Positions 54,861-63,369 are shown, counted from the first letter of the stretch. The stretch: DNA of 64,000 nucleotides from Snodgrassella alvi (GCF_002777745.1 NZ_MEIO01000053.1:39105-103104), one strand, 5' to 3'. The notes: generated from the sequence alone by a model not told the origin. Made by a program: numbers and translations.

Positions 54861-55483
54861 GAATTTAATCCAAACTGTTGTGCTAGAGCCTGATTAATCT
54901 GCTGCGCTACTTCATTAAGATCTAAACTGCTGTCAATAATGGTGTAGCGTTGTGGTGCAATGGCGGCACGATCCAGATAAACTGTACGCGTGTTCTCAAA
55001 AAATGCTGTATCAAGCTGCTCAAAACGATCGGGGTTGTTGTTCTGACTTAGTCGTTGCTGTGCTATAGCTAGTGGTACATCTAGCAGTAAAGTTAAATCG
55101 GGTTGCAAGCCTTGCTGTACCCAGTTTTCCAAAATAGCTATATCGGCTAGCGGCAGACCACGGCCACCGCCCTGATAGGCAAATGTGGCATCGGTAAAAC
55201 GGTCACTTACTACATGTATACCTTGGGCCAATGCTGGTTTGATTACTTCATCCAGATGTTGCTGACGTGCAGCAAATATCATCAGGGTTTCGGTGCGGGC
55301 GTTGGCGCGGGTGAGCGGATCAAGCAGCAGCTTGCGCAAAGCTTCGCCAATGGCAGTGCCACCTGGTTCACGGGTAAAAAGTACTGGCAATTGGTGTTTT
55401 TCAAACCAGCTGCGTATGGTATTGAGATTGGTTGATTTGCCGGCACCATCAATTCCATCCAGTGTAATAAATTTTGCTTTCAT
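54857..55483 (-). CDS. tmk: Thymidylate kinase Tmk
   Basis: A 208-residue enzyme that phosphorylates dTMP to dTDP. The P-loop GIDGAGKST is near residue 9, REPGGT near 38 is the substrate block, SDRFTDATFAYQGGGRGL near 93 the DR motif and LID-lid region. It lies 14 bases after mltG and overlaps holB. Confidence 0.95.
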   Translation of the reverse strand: MKAKFITLDGIDGAGKSTNLNTIRSWFEKHQLPVLFTREPGGTAIGEALRKLLLDPLTRANARTETLMIFAARQQHLDEVIKPALAQGIHVVSDRFTDATFAYQGGGRGLPLADIAILENWVQQGLQPDLTLLLDVPLAIAQQRLSQNNNPDRFEQLDTAFFENTRTVYLDRAAIAPQRYTIIDSSLDLNEVAQQINQALAQQFGLNS

Positions 55484-55497
55484 CTATACAAATCCGA

Positions 55498-56502
55498 TTA
55501 GCGTTTTTTCAGAATATATTGGCGAACCGCAGCATTGTGTTCATTCAGGTTGTGACTGAACTGGCTGCGGCCAGTGCCATCGTTACGCGCCACAAAATAC
55601 AGATAATCGTTACTGGCCGGATGAGCAGCTGCTTCCAGTGCTGCTTTGCCCGGTAGTGCAATGGGACTCGGCGGCAGGCCTGCGCGGGTATAAGTATTGT
55701 ACGGTGTATCACGGCGTAAATCGGCCTTGCTGATTTTACCTTTATAACGGTTGCCCATGCCATAAATTACACTGGGATCGGTTTGTAAACGCATATGCCG
55801 ATTAAGCCGATTGACAAACACTGCTGCTACATTGCTTCTGTCTTCAGCATGGCCGGTTTCTTTTTCAATAAGGCTGGCCATAATCAGTAATTCGTAGGCA
55901 GATTGGTAAGGTAATTCGCTGTGCCGCTCTTTCCATGCAGCCTGCAAATGTTTTTGCATGGTGTTATAAGCCTGTTTATACAGGGATAAATCGCTGCTGT
56001 CTGAGCTGATATCATAAGTAGCCGGAAAAAAAAGACCTTCTGCCTGTGTATAATTGCTATCGGCACCCAGTTGCTGTAACAGTTTGCTGGCTGGCCAGCT
56101 ACGCGTTGTATGCTCAATATCAGGTGTGTTATCGATAATTTTGCGCATCTGCGCGAATGTGCTGCCTTCAATGATTTGTACGGTAATGCTGTCTGGTTTT
56201 CCGGTACGCAGCCTTTGCAAAATCTGCCAGCTTGAAACTGAGTGCGGCAGGCGATAATTACCCCGGTGGATTTTATCCCCCATACCCAGAATATGTGCGG
56301 TGCCGACAAACACCCAGCGGCTATAAATTACATCGTTAGCAGCTAGAGTACGGCTTACTCCGCTGATGCCATAGCCTGCTGGCACTTTTAAACGATAGCC
56401 CGCATTACTTTTAGGTAAAAATAAGAGTGTTACCCACACCAGCGCAAATATCAGTAAGCCTGTAAATAGCAGAAGTACAGCCTGTCGTTGTCTGCGCCGC
56501 AT
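55498..56502 (-). CDS. mltG: Endolytic murein transglycosylase MltG
   Basis: A 334-residue inner-membrane protein with one N-terminal helix (LLLFTGLLIFALVWVTLLFL). The YceG/MltG domain follows, with the catalytic glutamate in SLIEKETGHAEDRSNVAAVFVNRL and the TDPSVIYG block. It cuts nascent glycan strands and sets their length. It heads the minus-strand operon mltG-tmk-holB-pilZ-tatD-MBL. Confidence 0.94.
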   Translation of the reverse strand: MRRRQRQAVLLLFTGLLIFALVWVTLLFLPKSNAGYRLKVPAGYGISGVSRTLAANDVIYSRWVFVGTAHILGMGDKIHRGNYRLPHSVSSWQILQRLRTGKPDSITVQIIEGSTFAQMRKIIDNTPDIEHTTRSWPASKLLQQLGADSNYTQAEGLFFPATYDISSDSSDLSLYKQAYNTMQKHLQAAWKERHSELPYQSAYELLIMASLIEKETGHAEDRSNVAAVFVNRLNRHMRLQTDPSVIYGMGNRYKGKISKADLRRDTPYNTYTRAGLPPSPIALPGKAALEAAAHPASNDYLYFVARNDGTGRSQFSHNLNEHNAAVRQYILKKR

Positions 56503-56752
56503 AGAAGTGTTCCTGTCTTAGCATGAATAATCTGAATCAGCTTGCAAGTATAAATTTAATTGTCAGGTGCGACTACTCTTGTTACTAATCCATGCTTATG
56601 GAAGAGCTGAAATAGATAACCGGCAAAAAAAATTTTGCCGGTTAATAGCCATATTTGTACTCGCATTGTTAGAGATTAAATCAGGGCTTGCAAAATTCAG
56701 TAGTTCAGGTAAAATGCGCAGCCTGTTCAGCAATAATTAGCTGAAAGCAGTT

Positions 56753-56828
<76 letters not shown>

Positions 56829-56916
56829 AATAAAATATTGATTGGTAAAGATAATTATGTACTAGCGGGCGTCTAATTTTTTATTTGCTAAATCTATTGT
56901 GCGGGTTTTGTGCGAG

Positions 56917-58095
56917 TCATGCTGCTTTCTTCCTTATAATGGTGAGGGATTTCCTTTGCTGAGGATCAGTTTCCAATACTTTATTTGCCAACTCAATCAT
57001 GCGTTCAAGCGCTGGTGCTGAGTAGTGTGTAGTTACACTTGTGTCGGATTTATGCCCCATCAAATCTTTTCTATCCTCCTCATATACACCTGCAGCTCTT
57101 AGTCGATGGCCAAAAGTGTGCTTGAGATCGTGAACTCTCAAATTTTTAAAGCCCTTATTGGCTGGCGCTCCGGTTATTCGCTCATATTCATTTGCTGCAC
57201 GCCTCCTAGCATTCTTCCATGCGCTATTTAACATTTCGCCAACTGCCTTCCCGTTACATGGAAATACGTATTGAGGATGCAAGCCGCGTTGGGCTTCTAT
57301 AATTTGTTTGGCAGCGTCATTGAGTACAACTATCCTTTCGTCAGTATTTTTTACACCACCTCTGCCGGTGCGGCCGCCAAAATCAGCCGGTATTATAAAA
57401 ATACTGGTATCAAGTTCAGGCACTTTAACCTCCCATTGCCAATTAAGCTTGCATACTTCCTGTTCGCGGGTTCCTGTATTAACCTTGAAAATAGCCATAT
57501 TTAGTAAACGTCCCTTCAGTTCCTTAAAGAAAATTCGCTGCTCAAGCCACGATAGTGGATAAGGTGGGCGCTGTTGCTTTTTCTCATCCAGTTTTGTAAT
57601 CTTTGGTACAGTTTCTAGCCAAGTTAATCCATTTTCATCGCGCCACGACCTTGCGGCACAATTTAGTATTGCGATTACATAATTAAGGGCAATATTAATC
57701 GTCCTATTTTTTACCCCATTTTTTGCCTGCCTACTAAATCCGATTGTTTTTCGGTGCTGTATAAAAGGTTGCAAGGTTCCATCATGTATTTGTGTTAATG
57801 GTAAATCTCCTATAAAACCATCCAGATATTTGAGCTGCAAGGCTAATAAGTCTATACTTGGCTTATCTTTGCATTCAAGAAGATATTTAGTTGCTGCTTT
57901 CCGCCAAGTATAAACAGGGCGTTCTTTAAAGTCTTTTGCCCTATCAATTTCAGCCATAAGCTGTATTAAGACAGCTTCCGCCTCTTTCCTCTTACTTGTG
58001 TAAGTGCTGCGGCGAATTGTTTTGCCTCGATACTGTTTGTTAATGTGCCAGATTCCGTTGCGGAGTGTAAGTCCTGACAATCCGTTTGCGGCCAT
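56917..58095 (-). CDS. Tyrosine integrase of the island
   Basis: A 392-residue phage-type tyrosine recombinase. It has an arm-binding N-terminus (IWHINKQYRGKTIRRSTYTSKRKEAEA), a core-binding region (80-190), and the catalytic domain with NTGTREQEVCKL (first Arg), VHDLKHTFGHRLR and the nucleophile in THYSAPALE. The second box reads HDLK where most have HDLR; I recall related phage integrases sharing this Lys. The gene reads towards the tRNA. It overlaps the excisionase-like gene by 130 bases. Confidence 0.9.
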   Translation of the reverse strand: MAANGLSGLTLRNGIWHINKQYRGKTIRRSTYTSKRKEAEAVLIQLMAEIDRAKDFKERPVYTWRKAATKYLLECKDKPSIDLLALQLKYLDGFIGDLPLTQIHDGTLQPFIQHRKTIGFSRQAKNGVKNRTINIALNYVIAILNCAARSWRDENGLTWLETVPKITKLDEKKQQRPPYPLSWLEQRIFFKELKGRLLNMAIFKVNTGTREQEVCKLNWQWEVKVPELDTSIFIIPADFGGRTGRGGVKNTDERIVVLNDAAKQIIEAQRGLHPQYVFPCNGKAVGEMLNSAWKNARRRAANEYERITGAPANKGFKNLRVHDLKHTFGHRLRAAGVYEEDRKDLMGHKSDTSVTTHYSAPALERMIELANKVLETDPQQRKSLTIIRKKAA

Positions 58096-58346
58096 AAATT
58101 ACTTCCTTTCTTTAAACAAAGCCGCTTGCCACGTGATGTATTCTTATTCTTTTTAACGTTTTCGGCAAGGTTTTCAGTTTTTTTATCTTCTATAAACTTG
58201 TCTATGTCGTGCTTGTCATAAACAGATCCATTTTCAAATAACCAGTTTTGTGCTGGTATATATGGCGCAATATGAGCCTTAAAGTGATTAATGCTACAGC
58301 CACAATAAGCGGCCGCTTGCGCAACTCTAAGTAATCGTGGTTGCAT
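57966..58346 (-). CDS. Excisionase-like helix-turn-helix protein
   Basis: A 126-residue protein. The first 70 residues resemble an AlpA/excisionase HTH (RVAQAAAYCGCSINHFKAHI, then YDKHDIDKFIEDKK). The rest is basic, low in structure, and is read in a different frame through the first 130 bases of the integrase gene; it may be unselected. The start has AGGA upstream after a small hairpin. It probably assists excision or controls the integrase. Confidence 0.7.
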   Translation of the reverse strand: MQPRLLRVAQAAAYCGCSINHFKAHIAPYIPAQNWLFENGSVYDKHDIDKFIEDKKTENLAENVKKNKNTSRGKRLCLKKGSNLWPQTDCQDLHSATESGTLTNSIEAKQFAAALTQVRGKRRKLS

Positions 58347-58368
58347 TTTGTCGTCCTATTAATAAAAA

Positions 58369-58385
58369 ACCGGCTGATTGCCGGT
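58369..58385 (-). repeat. Island intergenic hairpin module, copy 1
   Basis: ACCGGC/GCCGGT stem; on the minus strand TTTTTATTAATAGGA and the excisionase start follow. Confidence 0.6.
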
Positions 58386-58411
58386 GTGTGTGTTGTTACG
58401 TTTGCTTAGGG

Positions 58412-58657
58412 TTATTTAGGTTGCGATGTGTTATGCCAGTCGCAGGATAGGCCTGAGGCTTTTTCTTGGTTATTACTTTCGTAAAGCTGTTCGTTGTAAA
58501 CAATGCAGGCGATTTTGCGCCCATCATGTAACACAATCTGTGTTTCTATAATACGTTTACTAGCCCGTTCTGCTAATCTGGCGTTCCGCTCTTCTGCGGA
58601 ATCACAACCAGCAATAAAAAAAGCCGCAGTAGCAGCTATAATCAATTTAGTTTTCAT
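58412..58657 (-). CDS. Small island lipoprotein
   Basis: An 81-residue protein with the lipobox IAGC near residue 17 (KTKLIIAATAAFFIAGC). The mature part is charged, with HDGRKIACIVYNEQLYE and one further Cys pair. The start at 58657 gives the signal; an upstream ATG at 58678 would add seven residues. Small lipoproteins encoded by phages sometimes act in superinfection exclusion, but nothing here shows that. Confidence 0.65.
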   Translation of the reverse strand: MKTKLIIAATAAFFIAGCDSAEERNARLAERASKRIIETQIVLHDGRKIACIVYNEQLYESNNQEKASGLSCDWHNTSQPK

Positions 58658-58683
58658 GTTATCTGTCTTTGTGGCCAATAAAA

Positions 58684-58701
58684 AGCCTGCAAATGCAGGC
58701 T
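58684..58701 (-). repeat. Island intergenic hairpin module, copy 2
   Basis: AGCCTGC/GCAGGCT, 7-bp perfect stem; the minus strand continues with TTTTATTGG and the lipoprotein gene. Confidence 0.6.
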
Positions 58702-58807
58702 ATACATAATCTTCGGCAGGGACTACAAAACCACGAGACCCATTAACAACTTACTTTAACGAGTTATCCTAAAGCCGCATAAAAGCGGCTTGTTGTTTAT
58801 CTAGTCA

Positions 58808-59089
58808 CTAGAAGTCTAATTCAAGCACTTGCTCGGGGATAATTTGTCCTGTTCCGTCCCGTGAAAACCATTCAGACAACTTATGCTTATTGCCATCCTC
58901 GTCTTCAAATTCAAAATCTGGACTAACTAGTTTATAGTTACCATCATCTATATCTTCTAGATGCTCTTTTGCCCAACCGCCCTTTATAAGCTTTTCAAGA
59001 TATTTTCTTACGCTATCTATGTCATAAGCAGGGATGATTAGTTCATCGCCAATCTGAAAATATTTAATTTCTAAAGTTTCATTACTCAT
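58808..59089 (-). CDS. Hypothetical acidic island protein
   Basis: A 93-residue protein, strongly acidic, with a DIDSVRKYLEKLIKGGWAKEHLE helix and a DFEFEDEDGNKHKLSEWF segment. No family recognised. The ATG at 59089 is preferred because GGAG lies 7 bases upstream, at the end of hairpin module copy 3. Confidence 0.65.
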   Translation of the reverse strand: MSNETLEIKYFQIGDELIIPAYDIDSVRKYLEKLIKGGWAKEHLEDIDDGNYKLVSPDFEFEDEDGNKHKLSEWFSRDGTGQIIPEQVLELDF

Positions 59090-59109
59090 TTTCAAGCTCC
59101 AATAAAAAA

Positions 59110-59124
59110 CCAGCTAATAGCTGG
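59110..59124 (-). repeat. Island intergenic hairpin module, copy 3
   Basis: CCAGC-TAATA-GCTGG; the minus strand reads on through TTTTTTATTGGAG to an ATG. Confidence 0.7.
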
Positions 59125-59153
59125 CAGATTATGTATAAGAGAATTCTATAGAA

Positions 59154-59567
59154 TCAGCATCCATATATATCTTTGTTAATACGGTTATCTGGGGAAAATG
59201 AATCCTTGCAGTCTTCTATATTTTTTATTTTAAAATCAAAATACTCAGGCCATTTAGGGATTTTAAATTTGCAAAGTGTAATTCCCTCTTTACCATCTAG
59301 ACGTAGCTTGTGTCTTCTAAACTGCCATGAAATAATATCGTCCAAATCCATCGGGGATATTTTGTATGAAGAAAAGTCTGCCGCAACCATTTGCAAAAAA
59401 TGCTCTAAAACCCGCTCAGAAATAGCCCCGTCATGTGGATAGCCAGCAAAAAAGGTATCAACAATACTAATAATCCGATCTTTAATACCGGGGAAGTCCC
59501 AATCAATACCAATCTGAATGTAAAAATCATCGCGGTACCATACTGTATATAATTTTCGTCCTGTCAT
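59154..59567 (-). CDS. Hypothetical island protein, paralogue of the gene at 60278
   Basis: A 137-residue protein with TVWYRDDFYIQIGIDWDFPGIKDRI at the start and KLRLDGKEGITLCKFKIPKW late. The same order of features (Tyr-Trp, IDxxxPxIxxRI, LDxxxGxTLCxF, DFxxxIxxC) is seen in the protein at 60278, so the two are divergent copies. There is a loose likeness to DUF2528 phage proteins. The ATG at 59567 has GGAG 7 bases upstream. Confidence 0.65.
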   Translation of the reverse strand: MTGRKLYTVWYRDDFYIQIGIDWDFPGIKDRIISIVDTFFAGYPHDGAISERVLEHFLQMVAADFSSYKISPMDLDDIISWQFRRHKLRLDGKEGITLCKFKIPKWPEYFDFKIKNIEDCKDSFSPDNRINKDIYGC

Positions 59568-59586
59568 TTTAAACTCCAATAAAAAG

Positions 59587-59601
59587 CCAGCACTAGGCTG
59601 G
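59587..59601 (-). repeat. Island intergenic hairpin module, copy 4
   Basis: CCAGC-actag-GCTGG; the minus strand continues CTTTTTATTGGAG to the ATG at 59567. Confidence 0.7.
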
Positions 59602-59637
59602 ACATGTTGTTAATTATCGGTTTTAGAGGTGGGTAGG

Positions 59638-60273
59638 TTATAGTCTATTGACTACTTCGGCATTTATTTCATCAACTCTGCCATTTTTACTGAGATTAAG
59701 TACTTTGCAGGTTGCAATGCCCTTGATACAGCCGTCGAATACGTTAATTTCATCGCTATTTGCTTCACCGAAGATCATCCCGCGATTAGTGACATTAATT
59801 TTTTTGCCAGTCGCTTTACCCCAGATCACTCCCCCGTAGTCCGCACCATCTCCACTGAGGTCAATTTCATAAGCTTCTACATCGCCCGAAATCCCGCCAT
59901 AATTACCATCCTTATCACTACGAACGGTAAGCTTTCCTTTTACATCTAACCTTTTAACAAAAATCCTGTCGGCTGTATCCAAATCACCATTAACAATGAC
60001 TTTGCCGGGATAAACAAATACAGGCTCCTGAGGTGCTTTATTAATTACTAAAGGTTCAAGAGTAAAGTCAATATGCGTAAGTATGCACGCGATTAGGCTA
60101 TCACCTAGGGTGAAATTCCTGATCAATATGCACCTCCTGATAACATCCCAATAATCTGCTTCACCAGATGGGAAAAGTTTTTTAAATAGAAAAATATCAT
60201 GGGAAGAAGCATCTTTGTCGTCCAATTCTTGAAGTGTGATGATTGTAGTTTTACGTGGTGTTGCGGTTTCCAT
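59638..60273 (-). CDS. Beta-solenoid (bactofilin-like) hypothetical protein
   Basis: A 211-residue protein. After a helical N-terminal third, residues from about 90 on form short repeating strands of 15-20 residues rich in Gly, Val, Ile and Asp (VIVNGDLDTADRIFVKRLDV, GKLTV, NYGGISGDVEAYEI, DYGGVIWGKATGKKI). This is typical of beta-helical folds such as bactofilins. No catalytic motif is seen. The start at 60273 follows the preceding stop by 2 bases; an ATG at 60288 overlapping that gene is possible. Confidence 0.6.
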   Translation of the reverse strand: METATPRKTTIITLQELDDKDASSHDIFLFKKLFPSGEADYWDVIRRCILIRNFTLGDSLIACILTHIDFTLEPLVINKAPQEPVFVYPGKVIVNGDLDTADRIFVKRLDVKGKLTVRSDKDGNYGGISGDVEAYEIDLSGDGADYGGVIWGKATGKKINVTNRGMIFGEANSDEINVFDGCIKGIATCKVLNLSKNGRVDEINAEVVNRL

Positions 60274-60277
60274 AGTA

Positions 60278-60724
60278 TTAATCACCATCTGGGCAGTAAA
60301 CATTATTCATAACGTCAGCTAAATCATCCTCAATATAAGAACTCGCTTCACAGTCTTTAATAACTACTTCAAAGTCCATACGAGAGGGAAGTCCTATAGT
60401 CGAAAAGTTGCAGAGAGTAACTCCATCCGAGCTATCAAGCTTAAAACTATACTTTTCATAGAAATGCTTTAGGCATTGTTTGAGGTCTCTTTTTTGTATG
60501 ATATTTACACAAAATTCTTCTGCAATAAATCCCAAGAAGGAATTTAAAATGTTGGTAAAAGCTATATCATTTGCATAGTCTGGATATTTAAGCGCTTTTT
60601 TTACGGTTTTCTCAATACGCTCAACTATATTAGGATGACTATAATCTATTATGATTTCTACAAACATTTTATCTTGTGTCTCATCAAACCAGTCACACCA
60701 AATTTTGTATGTTTCTTTAGTCAT
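60278..60724 (-). CDS. Hypothetical island protein, paralogue of the gene at 59154
   Basis: A 148-residue protein with TYKIWCDWFDET near the start, a VEIIIDYSHPNIVERIEK strand-helix pair and FKLDSSDGVTLCNFSTIG late. It shares the plan of the 59154 product but differs at most positions. GGAG lies upstream after hairpin module copy 5. The function is unknown. Confidence 0.65.
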   Translation of the reverse strand: MTKETYKIWCDWFDETQDKMFVEIIIDYSHPNIVERIEKTVKKALKYPDYANDIAFTNILNSFLGFIAEEFCVNIIQKRDLKQCLKHFYEKYSFKLDSSDGVTLCNFSTIGLPSRMDFEVVIKDCEASSYIEDDLADVMNNVYCPDGD

Positions 60725-60746
60725 TATTCATCTCCAAAATAAAACG

Positions 60747-60761
60747 CCAGCTACTAGCTGG
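60747..60761 (-). repeat. Island intergenic hairpin module, copy 5
   Basis: CCAGC-TACTA-GCTGG; the minus strand continues CGTTTTATTTTGGAG to the ATG at 60724. Confidence 0.7.
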
Positions 60762-61158
60762 ACGGAAATTCTTTTTTTAAAAATTCAATAGCTTTTTGGC
60801 ATCTATCAATGCCAAACAAGCTAATATGGCACAGTCTATAGCGTATACCTAAGTGCTTTGCCAGCTTTCTGTAAACATCTCTTCGTCTCATCTGTTTAGA
60901 TTTCCAGATCGGATCTAGTACGGAATGCGCAGCTTGTCGCCACATTCTTAACTCAGCATTAGCAAGACTGCCTAACGGTAATGTGCCATCACTTTCCCCA
61001 ATTGCGGGAACATTTGCGCCTTTTTTATGACAGCCTACATACGCATCGCAGGGGGCACACAGCCAAAAGCTAAGAGCGTATAAATCTGGCCGGTGTGGGT
61101 AAATTCTTTCCCCAGTAACCAGCTCCGCGTTGTTACCACAGTATATGCATTTAATCAT
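60754..61158 (-). CDS. Zinc-finger phage protein (DUF3268-like)
   Basis: A 134-residue protein. Two Cys pairs at the N-terminus (MIKCIYCGNNAEL and FWLCAPCDAYVGCH) form a zinc site, followed by LGSLANAELRMWRQAAHSVLDPIWKSK, the pattern of the DUF3268 family common in prophages. The ATG at 61158 replaces a longer frame from 61215 because it gives the family start. Confidence 0.8.
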   Translation of the reverse strand: MIKCIYCGNNAELVTGERIYPHRPDLYALSFWLCAPCDAYVGCHKKGANVPAIGESDGTLPLGSLANAELRMWRQAAHSVLDPIWKSKQMRRRDVYRKLAKHLGIRYRLCHISLFGIDRCQKAIEFLKKEFPSS

Positions 61159-61296
61159 TTCAATCTCGATAATTTGTTTTGAATAACGACCGCTTACGGC
61201 GGTCAGTCGGCACATACGGAAGTAAAGGAGGACTAACTATGTGCTGCGCGCTGTTATTAATCCCGCCACCTGCGCGCTGGGCGGGTCTGAACACAC

Positions 61297-61494
61297 CTAC
61301 ACCAAAAACTGATTACTCCACGCGTAAGCTGCTTCCCATCCATCCAATGTTTTTTCTGCGATATTTTTTTTGACAGATTTGCATTTACCGCGACCTAAGT
61401 CATTTGCTCGGTTACTTTTTTCTTTCTTCATGACTGTACGGAAGACAACAACATGAATACCTGCTTTTACAGGCGTGTAAGTTACATTATTCAT
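61297..61494 (-). CDS. Short basic hypothetical protein
   Basis: A 65-residue Lys-rich protein (MKKEKSNRANDLGRGKCKSVKKN, then EKTLDGWEAAYAWSN). AAGGA lies 7 bases before the ATG, which supports it. No family recognised; the sequence between it and the DUF3268 gene includes a GACCGC/GCGGTC hairpin at 61188-61204. Confidence 0.5.
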   Translation of the reverse strand: MNNVTYTPVKAGIHVVVFRTVMKKEKSNRANDLGRGKCKSVKKNIAEKTLDGWEAAYAWSNQFLV

Positions 61495-61524
61495 TTGTAT
61501 ATCCTTGAACTAGATACTAGCTGT

Positions 61525-61872
61525 TTAATTATTTAAATTTCTATCGATCCGGATCATACTTTTATATAATCTATCAAGCATACCCTCAACACTGTCCCCA
61601 GCAACAAAGTTCAATGAACTGAAAGAAAAATGTGGAGAAATCGATTTAAGGGCTGAAAAGCTATCTCTGCTTGATTTTAATAAATCAAGCAAAAAGCTGA
61701 GGTTTTCCTTGACATGATCGCCGTACAACAATTCAAAAGGTTTTGTATTAGGTATTATTTTGGTGAATACCTGCTTGTTATAAATAATCCCTACGCCTAT
61801 ATTTAATAGCTCGCCAGTAGCTAAATCAGGCGAAAGCCTAATTACAAACCATCTTGCAGAAGTGTCCGACAT
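61525..61872 (-). CDS. DUF3037-like hypothetical protein
   Basis: A 115-residue protein opening SARWFVIRLSPDLATGELLNIGVGIIYN, the pattern seen at the start of DUF3037 proteins (aromatic strand, then GE.(L/V)N.GV). The remainder is helical. GGAGG lies 5 bases before the ATG, and the start overlaps the preceding stop by one base, so it is coupled to the DUF1828-like gene. Family assignment is tentative. Confidence 0.6.
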   Translation of the reverse strand: MSDTSARWFVIRLSPDLATGELLNIGVGIIYNKQVFTKIIPNTKPFELLYGDHVKENLSFLLDLLKSSRDSFSALKSISPHFSFSSLNFVAGDSVEGMLDRLYKSMIRIDRNLNN

Positions 61873-62264
61873 CAATCCCTCCGACCCCGAATGTAATAGT
61901 CAAATACCATCATAGTTTTCAATTGTCTTGCTTCGTGAATCGCTATTAACAACGCCCATCTATTGCTACTTGATGCTCTAATTTCCCCACTGGAAGTTAT
62001 TCGGGCATAGTTATAATTGGCATATGCAAAACTATTTAACTTATCAATGACTGCTTCTGGCATATTCCATCCACGGTGAGACAAGGTCATTGCGACGTAA
62101 TTGTCATCCGTTAATTCGAACTCCTCATCATTAACAGTAAGAAAAAGACAAAAGTTTTCACCATCCACAATCTCGTATGGAGAAAAAAGCAGAATTCGAC
62201 CGTCATCGCGGCGTTCAATCTCCCAAGAGTCTTCTTTTAATGTTAATTCTTCATTCTTAGTCAT
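61872..62264 (-). CDS. DUF1828-like hypothetical protein, copy B
   Basis: A 130-residue protein with LLFSPYEIVDGENFCLFLTV and FELTDDNYVAMTL, the DUF1828 pattern (SPF/Y...DG, ELTD), then a helical half. It is a divergent paralogue of the next gene upstream. A strong AAGGAGG lies 7 bases before the ATG. Confidence 0.6.
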   Translation of the reverse strand: MTKNEELTLKEDSWEIERRDDGRILLFSPYEIVDGENFCLFLTVNDEEFELTDDNYVAMTLSHRGWNMPEAVIDKLNSFAYANYNYARITSSGEIRASSSNRWALLIAIHEARQLKTMMVFDYYIRGRRD

Positions 62265-62280
62265 ATTAAAACCTCCTTAA

Positions 62281-62658
62281 TTAGGGGCACCTAAATACCA
62301 TAGCGCGTGCCAACTTTGCTGCGTCCTCGACGGCTTTGTGCAATAGATTTAAATCCTTGTGCTCCGCTATGATTTCACCGCAGGCTTTAACTTGCGCGTA
62401 TTTAATGCCGTGCGTATTATTTAATTCATGTATTAATTCTTCTGTTAGGTCTAATTCTCTATCAGCGACGTACATGGAAGTTCGAGCACCATCCGTCAAC
62501 TCAAAAGATAATTCGTTTCCACTGTAAATATCCAACATAAGGCGCACCCCATCGCCAAGCTCAAATGGGGATATAATTGTCATGTTGCAGCTATTAGCAT
62601 CCACAACAGTCCATTTGGGAATGGTTGATACAGCCTCTGCAAATTTAAACATGTACAT
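62281..62658 (-). CDS. DUF1828-like hypothetical protein, copy A
   Basis: A 125-residue protein with TIISPFELGDGVRLMLDIYSG, SFELTDGARTSMYVADRELDL and a final LHKAVEDAAKLARAMVF helix. It aligns with copy B over most of its length. The ATG at 62658 has GAGAGG upstream; a longer frame from 62715 would overlap the preceding gene. The role is unknown. Confidence 0.65.
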   Translation of the reverse strand: MYMFKFAEAVSTIPKWTVVDANSCNMTIISPFELGDGVRLMLDIYSGNELSFELTDGARTSMYVADRELDLTEELIHELNNTHGIKYAQVKACGEIIAEHKDLNLLHKAVEDAAKLARAMVFRCP

Positions 62659-62671
62659 TTTTTCTGACCTC

Positions 62672-62908
62672 TCAATATAAAACCTCAGCATCACCGCGTA
62701 GCCGTTCGTCATCACTCATCCGCGCATATGCATCAGCTATCCGTTTAACTTCTAAATCTGCTAACCGCTCTTTTTGTTGCATTTGTTTGGCGACATATTC
62801 GCGCTGCATCTGTAGCTGCTCTGTCTCAGTAGGTACAGGTAATATCATCATTGAAGCAGTCATAAAAAAAACCGCAATAAATGCAGTTATCTGTAGTTTA
62901 ATCACCAT
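62672..62908 (-). CDS. Small membrane-anchored coiled-coil protein
   Basis: A 78-residue protein with one hydrophobic segment (LQITAFIAVFFMTASMMIL) followed by a Gln/Lys/Glu-rich helix (QMQREYVAKQMQQKERLADLEVKRIADAYARM), probably a coiled coil. GGGAG lies 4 bases before the ATG. No family recognised. Confidence 0.6.
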   Translation of the reverse strand: MVIKLQITAFIAVFFMTASMMILPVPTETEQLQMQREYVAKQMQQKERLADLEVKRIADAYARMSDDERLRGDAEVLY

Positions 62909-62995
62909 CTATCTCCCTAAAATAGTTATCTTTTACTTTCTAACTTGAATGTATTCATCAGTGGTCCTTTACTCCAATAAAGGTAATGTTCGTGG

Positions 62996-63349
62996 CTAGG
63001 GCAATCTTACATATTTGTCATACATTTCATCCCATACCTTAAGCATATTGTCTATTTCATAAGGTTCTAATGGTTTATTGCTATTATTGAATTGGATAGC
63101 AGCAAAAGAAGTATCGTATACTTGCTTAACATCAATATAACCATTAGTCTCATTACTCAAATACATAGCTTCATAAATCGTTAACCAAACTTCCCAAAGG
63201 AATTGAACTTCCTCGTTATCGTATTTCTCCTCATTAAGATAACGAGCACTGAAGGGATAACTCATATAAATGTCTGGCGTGAGAAATATCCAATCTTCAA
63301 AAAAACTTCTCTGGATATTAATTTGTTTCTTAGTTAGAGTGGTTCTCAT
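62996..63349 (-). CDS. Hypothetical island protein
   Basis: A 117-residue acidic, aromatic-rich protein (FFEDWIFLTPDIYMSYPFSARYL, then VQFLWEVWLTIYEAMYL). No family recognised. The ATG at 63349 has GGAG 6 bases upstream, after hairpin module copy 6. Confidence 0.6.
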   Translation of the reverse strand: MRTTLTKKQINIQRSFFEDWIFLTPDIYMSYPFSARYLNEEKYDNEEVQFLWEVWLTIYEAMYLSNETNGYIDVKQVYDTSFAAIQFNNSNKPLEPYEIDNMLKVWDEMYDKYVRLP

Positions 63350-63369
63350 TTCAATCTCCAAAAATAAAA

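Noticed and set aside
61179..61373. 64-codon plus-strand frame in the island
   Set aside because: Pro- and Cys-rich composition without a pattern, opposite to all neighbours; more likely incidental.
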